From Candidatus Omnitrophota bacterium (GTDB taxonomy: Bacteria; Omnitrophota; Gorgyraeia; Zapsychrales; Zapsychraceae): DNA of 36,570 bases. A program made the translations under genes and the position numbers. This document shows positions 27,101 through 36,100 of this stretch, piece after piece. Position 1 is the stretch's first letter, and each line of letters starts with the position of its first letter. The notes beneath the pieces are model-generated. The model was not told where the DNA came from. It did not search any database and was given only the letters and a program-made list of their open reading frames with translations. The stretch lies in the NCBI GenBank assembly GCA_016214285.1, contig JACROV010000052.1, positions 1-36,570 on the forward strand, written 5' to 3'.

Positions 27101-30100
27101 CCTTGCCCGTCATAATGACCAGGCCGTCGCGCTCAAAGGCTTTCTCCGGCACAACCGGCGGCAGATGCTTAAGATCGTAATATGCCTCCCGGATTTCGCC
27201 GTTGACCAGCATGGCCCCGTAGATATTGCGCCGGACCATCTTGCCTGTCTTGGGGTCCTTGCGCTCCTCATAACCGCGGCGGACGTCCGCCATCAGCCTA
27301 GCCTGCTCAAGCAGGTATCTGGACGGGAGCTCATACGAATCCCCTGGCCCCAGCGGATTTTTGATGGTGTCGCGGGTCAGGGACTTGCCGGTCTTCGGAT
27401 CCTTCATGTGTTTTCTCGCCGCAGCAAAGACCTCCTTGCCCTCTTTGCCGCCGGTCTCCCTAAGCTTCTTCATGTCATAACGGTAGATAAACTCCCACTC
27501 ACTCGCAGCCTCGCCGGAAATCTCTGTCTTGCCCATCACAATCTTTTCCCCGTCCGGGATGCCTCTTTGAACAATGTACCGGAAATTCCGGTCCTCAGCG
27601 CCAATAGCCTCCATGAAGATTAATCGTTCATCCTGGCCGAAGGAATAGACATACTTGGGCGTCCATACAGCCGGATCCTTTGAGACAAACCCGTTAACTA
27701 TCGGGATGGCCTGGAGGATTGTCTGTGTGCCGCCAATCCAGTATTCTGCCGGCATGAATTTAAAGGTGCGTCCGAATCCCGGATCGTCAAACTGGGTGTG
27801 CGTTTTTCCATCCTTATCCGTCACCTCCACAACTTTTGGATTCACATAGAATTCGGTCGCGCCGGTTGTGAAGCTGAGCAGATTGTCCAGAGGGCTCCTG
27901 TGGACAATCACGCCGCCCCGCTCCTTCACACCAAGGGCATTGAAACGGTAGCTGTTATAAATCTCGAGGAGGGTGCGGATGTAGAAGGCCAAGCCGACGC
28001 CGTCGGCAAACGTAAACGTTCCTGTAGCCAGGGCGGTATAAAGATCCTGCGAGCCCAGCAGGGTGTCAATCATGGTAAAGAGGTAGCTCAATTCATGACG
28101 GACGCTTAAGTTCAGATTAAGAGGAAGCCCCCCGACGTTGCCTATTTTCGTTCCAAGAAGCTTGCCGACCGGCGTGCTGTTGAGGTCAATGGAGGCCACG
28201 AGGGCCGGATCCTTGCCTTTGCCCTTTAACTCCTTATACGTCTCGGCCAGGGCGCGTATCACCTCTTCGGGAACGGTATCACCCACAGAGGCATACGAGG
28301 CAAGCAGGCTGAATAAGGCGGAATCCCCTATTTCCCTGCTCTTCTCTCTGGAGGCCTCGGCAAAGAATTGCTTCGCAACCTCATTCTCTTGTTTCTTTTT
28401 AGCAAGTTCCTTGAGGGATTTCTCGGCGGCCTCAACCCTTTCCTCCGGCGTTGATGTGTCATCTTCAGGCCGGCCGCCTATCTTGCGCGCGTGCCGGCCG
28501 GCTTTTTCCTCAATTTCTTTCTTAACGGCCTTGCCAACATCTTTCACCTCTTCCCCGACGACAATGGTCTCAAACCGCAAAGACGTCGGCTTGTCTCCGT
28601 CGCGGGCCGTGGCCACTCCAATCGGTTCGCCCTCGGCAACGGCATCCCCTTTCTTAAGACGGGTCGCGGCAATGCCATTAAATACCTGCCTCACCTCGCC
28701 GGCCCCCTCTTCCCGGCTGGCAATGATTATCTTGATGCCTCTGGATGTCTCCAAGACCTCCCTGACCTCGCCGCCGCGATAACTATAAACAGGGACGTAC
28801 GGGCTGCCGTCATAACCGCCGCCGGAGACGGTGGGCAGGAATTCGTTAAGGTGGGGCCCGTTGTCCTTCGCAAACGCCCCTGCGGGAATCTCCCTGGCAA
28901 AAATCAGGAATGCCACTTCCGTCGAATCTTTATCTTTGCCGAGCACACGGGCTGTCTGCGTCATCAGGCCTCCGAGGGCCTTGCGGATCCCCTCTTCATT
29001 ATCCCGCGCGGCATCAGGGGAGAGGACAAGAACGGCGCCCTTGCGAAGACCCTCACGGCCGTCCAGCCTCACCTTGCTTCTTTCCCTGGAGGCCAGCGTT
29101 TCCTTCAAATCCTCAGAGATGTCGGAACCGGTGCCCTCTTTGGTCACCCGCGTAAACTCTCCGGCGTCATTTTCAAAGACCAAAGAAACATCGGGCCCTG
29201 GGTGACGGCTGTACCCGCCATTCTGATCCGGTTTAAACAGAATTTCTCCTTGTTTAAGGATGACGACATCAACGACAGGAATAACCGTCTTGCCCCCCTT
29301 CTCGGCATCCGCGACTCTTTCTTTCATCTCTTGGACGGGATTATTCTTCAATTTCCAGGCATCGGCAAAGAAGGATAAGGCCTTGCCGGAATCGAATTTG
29401 GGCATGAAAGCAACTGCGACGGCGGCATTGTCCTTGCCGTAAGTAACCGGCCTTGGCCGGAATATGACATTGCGATTGTAAGCCGCCAAATCCAGAGGGG
29501 TAACCGGCTGGCCGTAGCCTGCCATAATCTTTTGAACGTATTCCGGCGTTTCTCCGTTTTGCGGGATGCGGCCGTTGTTAACCTGCCTGCCCTCCGGACC
29601 GGCATTATAAGCGGTGAGAGCCAGTTCCAGCGTGCCAAATTTCCGCAGCTGCTCCGTCACATAATGCCCGCCGGCGCGAACGTTCTTAAATACATCCGTA
29701 ATATCCGTATCTGTCCAGCTGACCCCAAGGTCTTGTCTGATATCCTTCCATGTCCCCGGCATAATCTGCATAAGCCCTCTGGCCCCTCTGGGGCTGACCG
29801 CCTGAGGATTAAACCGGCTTTCTTGTGTGATCATCGCGCGTACAAACTTGGCAAAATTAACTTCATCTTTAAAAAAGAATTTGTTTAAAATACCGTCTTT
29901 GGCGTTCTGCGCCTTCCATGTCGCTGAAATCGCTTCGCTGATAGGCTGCGCCAAAGACGCATCCAATCCTTCGAAGACAGAAAGAACACCGCTTGTTTTA
30001 AGCTCCTTCTGCTTTTCTTCAGCCTGCTGCCGGATTCTGAGTTTTATGGCAAGCTCTGCCAAAAGTTCAGGCGTGATTTCCGCCGGCGTTTCCTTAGAAG

Positions 30101-33100
30101 CGGATGGACCGGCAATCAAGTCACGCTCGGCGTCGGAGACTTCCGTCCAGGCGACAGGCCCTTTCAACACGCGGTCAATCAGCGCATCGGAGATGCCGTG
30201 AGCACGCAACAAACTACGATTTTGCTCTATAATCAATCCTTCTGTAATCAATGTTTCAAATTTAATTTTTCCTCCGGTATCCCTGACAATCTTTTCAGCT
30301 TGAGACCACAATTTCTTAGGCAATTCCCCATAAATATTCTGATATAAATGATCCAGATGAACGGTTGTTTCGTAATCCGGACTATTAAAGAAAGGATTGT
30401 GCGAAGATAAGAAATTAAACACACCGCGATGAGGATTGAATCCTGTGGCACTTTCCGCCTGCTTCTCTGCACCGCCCAAAATCATCGCCCCAAGACCCTC
30501 TGTCCCGTTGGCCCCATAGATGAATTCTTCCATGAATTTAACTGTCTCGCCCAAAACAGGGATATTCTTCGTGAAATTAAGAGCGAACTCTATTTCAGGG
30601 GTTACCAGCATCATGGAAAGCGTTCCAGTACCAAGCCTGAATAAAGATTGCGTTACAGACTTCCATATCGCTTCTTTTATCGGATATTGTTTGAAATTGC
30701 CCTTCCATATTTTCCACAGGGCCGGGATGTCCAGGAAGAAAATGACAATAAGGCTGCCGAGAATGTGGGAAAGGGTGACCTTCAAAGGATGCGCGTAAGG
30801 CATAGGGACAGTGATAAGCACCTTATGCAAAATGCCTTTTGTGCTCACCGGTAAAAGTCCTAACAAGTAGAATGATATATACTGCGACACGATTCCAATC
30901 AGCAGCCTCTGCCGGATTAAAGAGAAGAAAGCATTCGTCAAAACAAAGAAAATCAAGCCTAAAATAGAGGCTCCTTTGACAAAGAATGAATCTGAATTTC
31001 TTAACCGATCTCCCAAATAAATAATTGCATCATCGGTGAAATCCATAATAAACCGTAACGTCACCATGTCCCGCAAAAGGCGAACTGTTTTTCTTGCTGC
31101 TCCACCCTTTTCTTGATCTAATTCCTCCTTAACTCCGTTTATAATTTTTAATATATCCTCTTCAGAAATTAATGAAGAATAGGCATTCAAAGCCAGCGCC
31201 ACAGGGACCATAATATGTTTCAAAAAGAACTGATAGAGAATGAGCGAGGTAAATACATCCAAAAACCACTCTGATGCTTTCAACGCAAATCTACCAATTA
31301 AATTACCTTCAAGCGTATGTCTACCATGAACAATGATTCCGCCCATCTTTCCACCCACAAAAGGAATACGGCTCAACAAAGCGCCCATCAGATTCATAGG
31401 AGATAAAATTTCAGCCTGCCGCGCGGCTATAACTTCTTTTATCCGGGAAACGATACGCTTTCTGAGTTTTGCGTTGTAAGAAGCTCCTTTGTCTGCAGGA
31501 ATAGCCCCGTCAATAATGCTCCCAAGACTGCGGCCAAATGCCTTGTCAGGAAGCAACCAGAACCATAGAAGCGTAAATACAATGCCAACCGCTGCCATTC
31601 CTATCATGCCCGTGGTGCTGCCAACGATTGCGGCAAAAGACGGTGAGATGGAGATAAGGTGGATCGCTGCCTTGCCCAATCCAATAATCGAAGCCATATT
31701 AAATGCGACGATAAATATTGTCTTAAGTGAGAATTTCTTCTGACTTTTATCCGATAAGGAAACGGGCGAAGATGCCTTGGAATGAATTTCGGGCCATACC
31801 CCGGGAGGAGTATTTGTGCGATCTTTATTTTCACTTACTGCATTCGGCGGCGCATTGGGCTGTTGGATATGAGCCAGGATTGAACCCCTATGGTCAGAAA
31901 TCCTCTCAGCAGCCCAACGGTCAATCGCCAGTCTGGAGACAAAATTAATGCCTTGTTTTAAGAAATCAATAAATTGTGCAAAATAAGCGCCAAATTCGCC
32001 CTTACCGGCTAAATGGGCCTTTTCATGGATTGTGATGGATTTCTGAAGTCTGGACGGAAGGGTATTGAAGGCAGGGTGATATTTGATTTCTCCATTTTCA
32101 ACACTAGTGATCGGCGTTGTCCATGCCGGCGAACCACGGATGCCGCCGTGTTTGGCAAAGGCCATTGCGATTCTAATCCCTTGTGAGAAAAATAAGACCG
32201 ACGCGGAGACTCCCAAAACGCCGATTGTGGTCATGCCCCCTGTTAAAATTAACATCGGCCAAGAGAGGATATGAGAGACGGCCAATAAATATCCGCTTGC
32301 CGTGAAGGCAGCTGCGAACATGGTGGAAGCTATCCCCGCTGTAAAGGAACCAAAAGCCGTAACATTTCTCATCCTTGGCGCTTTAACCGGGCTGGAACTC
32401 TTCACTGTCGAGGAGGCCTTGTCTTCTTGATGCTCTTTCTTTTCTGCCGTACCCTGCAATGCGCCTTCTTGCGTCTCCGTCTCCTTGGAAATCCGTCTTT
32501 CTAACACGAAAAGAACTGCCCTGGATACAACAGTAAAGACAACAAAAACGAATCCATAATAGGCGCGCGGATACAGGGACCGCAATGCCCTGAAGGCCGC
32601 TCCCGCCACAATGACTGAAACCCCCGCCCCAAACATCCCTTCTGTAAAGAAATAGCCCCCGGCCAAAAGGCTGGTCAGGCTGAAACCCCCTCCATAAACG
32701 CGCAACAGGATCTTCAGGCCTACAAGGCCTGAGATCACAGGCAAAGATAAAAGCCCGAGGATAATCAAGGATGCCGCCGCTGCTGCCTGAAGCCTGTTGG
32801 CAATCAGGTTCTTCCATACGCCGGCCACGCGCCTGAAAAGGCCTGCCCTAAGGGAAGCGTCTTTCGAATCAACCGGGCTGGAGGATCTTCCCGGCAGGTC
32901 ATTGATATCTAAGATAGTAAGCGCCGGCCTCATCGTATCACCGGAAGATTCTTGAGGCTCGACGACAAGCCATTTTTTGTCACCCTCCCGTTTCTCTTTA
33001 ACCGTAAAATCTAAATACAATTCATGCTTTTCTTCCAGCCAGCGTTTCCATACCCTGAAATCTATCCTGACGGCATCAACGGAATAATTCCTTAAAGCCC

Positions 33101-36100
33101 GCGTAATCTCACTTCCCTTCTCCCAGGCGGCAGTATCATTCCCGCCAAACAGAACGCTCAACCGATGAGCAATATAGGTAAACACCCCTTCAGGACAAAC
33201 GCCTTCTTTTATCTCTATCACCAGATTGTTGGCAGAATCAAGATAGGATTGATTATGTCTGTTGTAAGGACTGGCCTTTATACGATCAATTAACTCTTTA
33301 ACAGAGAATCCTGCCGGGCTGGAGGCGTTTTCAACGATAGACGAAGGATGAAGGATGAAAAACGCGGCCGTCCCTCGTCCTTCGTCCTTCATCTTTCGTC
33401 CCTCGTCCTTCGTCCCTCGTCCTTCGTTAATTGAGCGCGCCGACCGATGTGCTGTAGCGCGGGATCCGCTTGTCACTGAACGCTTCACAGACAAGTTGCT
33501 GAATTCGGCTGCCGCTGAAGCTATCGAGTTCTTCCCAGGTTTGGTTGATACCATTGCGTTGGTACGCACGGTTCTCACCAGTGAGAACAAGATAGACCTT
33601 AAGGCGGTTACGATCTTTGTCTTTTGCTGTAACAATGACGCAATTAGACGTGGGAACGTAGACAAAATGCTTAACTTCCAAACTCGTGAAGCTTGTGTTA
33701 AGTCGGACCATGATAGACCTCCTTCTTGTTCGTCGTTCGTATTTCGTCGTTCGTATTTCACGGCGAGGCGAACAACAGAAAGGGCCTGATCAGTCCCAGC
33801 CGAAGCCTCGGGACCAACCAGACCCTTTCGATCAACCACTTGATTTAATTTATCCTGTGCCCAAATAACCAAACGAGATACGAGATACGAGCCCTTCGAC
33901 CAGCTCAGGGTCCCTCGAGAAGGAGTCCCGAGCGAAGTCGAGGGAATACGAAATACGGAATCAGGCAAACGGGCAAGATACGGAGCAAGCAACACTGACA
34001 ATAAAGCGATCAGGATCGCATTGTTATCCATATTGCCTGTTAAGGTGGAGACAGACGGAACAATGCTAAAGAGGGCGGTTAAGCCCTTGGCGGTCTTCGC
34101 GTTTGCGCCTTCGGACACACGACGAGAAACATCCGAATACTCACGCGAATCTTGAAGCGGTAATTCAATCGGACTTGCGGCTACACTAAACCAGCTATCC
34201 CTGGACTCGCGGCTTCCAGCTACACCTTCAGAAGCTTCACGTACTCCAAGGACGTTTCTATATTGATCAACAAGGCCTACAATGCCCGTGACCCTGCTAT
34301 CATTTCTATTCGCAGAGTCTAAAACTTTATTCCCGGTCGATCCGACATTGCTATCCGGATAAACTCCGAGAACTATATAAGTAGAACCTTGATTGTATCC
34401 AACCCTATCAGCAGGTTTGCCGTTGATTCCAGCGATCCTTACTACTACATTCATGGATCTGCGGGCTTCAACAGTTTCATTCTTGGTCAAGGCCTGCCCA
34501 TTGATTGAACCAGCAGACACTCCAAAAACTTGAACGATCCTATACCCATCATTCCTGATGGACACAGACCGCACACTGCCTTTTTCACTTGTAGATACTG
34601 CTTGCTGAGCTAATCCAGGCCCAACTGTCGCAGGGCCAGATTCAGAATCATTCTTAGCCGATTCTGATAAGGCTTCTTCACCAGCTGTTCTTTGTTCACG
34701 AGATCCCTTCCTGTTAACCAGGACGAATTCGTGTCCATATTGCTTCAGTACTCGCGCTACTAACTTCGCTACTTCTGCCAACCGTCCTCTAACATATGTA
34801 TATATTAGAGTAGATTGGGCGCTTCTTATGCTTCTATTAACTTCATTTACTGTTTGTCCTTCATTTGAAACACTTCGTGAATCTGCTACTCCCTTATTTT
34901 GACCATTATGGTTTAAGCCATTATGATCCAATAAGTTAGAAACATCTGCTGTTGAGACTGCTCCCAACAGTACTTCACCTGTAGATTGTATCCGCTCTAC
35001 TATCCTTTGCACTGTCTGCTTCCCTGCGGAGGGAAGGACAGCGAGGATAATTGTCGGACTGGACGCACTTCTCCCCCAAGGTCCACGGCTCGCCACGGAA
35101 GCGTCTCGCAGTGGATTATGGGATTGCGCTACTTCTTCCTTTATAATAGGTGCTTTAACAAGCACGGCTGGATTTACTTCATAAGATCTCTCTGGAACTT
35201 GAACGACCTTTGCGGTAGGCGCCTTCCCGGCCGTTCCCGATCCAGAACCACCGGTACCACCACCCGTTGGCGGAAGCACGTCAACAAGAACACTGGGCGC
35301 AATACCGCGTGTTGCTGTTGCTGGAATGGCAGCCGCAGGTTGATTATCCCGGCCAAATGGTAACGCATCTGTTCTGGTCCCCGTATCCGCGCTGGCTGTC
35401 ATAGATTTGCGGTCAAGTTTATATGTTCCCTTAATATTACCTTTCGAATCGACCTCAAATGGGGCTTTTTGATTGAGACCCAGCTGCATAATGACAATAG
35501 GCATAGGCGCCGGCGGTACAATGACGGGCGCTCCAGGACCAATATCCGACGGCATAACAGGCGTTGGCGAAGCAGGTAGTATGGCCTTCTCCGGCTCTAA
35601 AGATGGAATGTCCTGCACAGAGGGCGGAGTTGGTTTGAGTGCCGGCTGACCGTCGGCGGCTGTTGTCGCGGATGATTCCACCGCCGCTGACTCTTTATTC
35701 TTGCCCGAGAAGAACCGTTGCAAGTCTTCGAAGAATTGTCCTATCCTGCGTAACGGCGCCGGCACAGCGTATAATTCCTTCATATGTTGCGCCGTTTCCG
35801 CAGCTTTTCCGGAAACTACCGGCGAAGAGGCGCCGCCTTCGGCTTCAACTGGCGAAGAAGACTTATAATAAATATTTTCCCCATTCTGAACGCGTTTTTC
35901 CAATATTTCCTGCGCAAGAAGGTCATCTAAATCGTTTAAAGCGGTCCTCTCGCTAATGTCACCTAATTTGTAAAGATTATTTCTAAGAGAATCCTGATAA
36001 TCTCGGACCGTAAAAGCGCTTACTTCAGCAAGGTCTTTTGCCTGTTCCTGCCGGACATCCCTGGTTGCCAAAAGGCGTGTGGGCGTTGCCGTAATAGCGC

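Noticed and set aside
33427-33711. Naming the nested protein a KTSC-domain protein
   Set aside because: Size and beta pattern are similar but the family's conserved C-terminal motif could not be matched.
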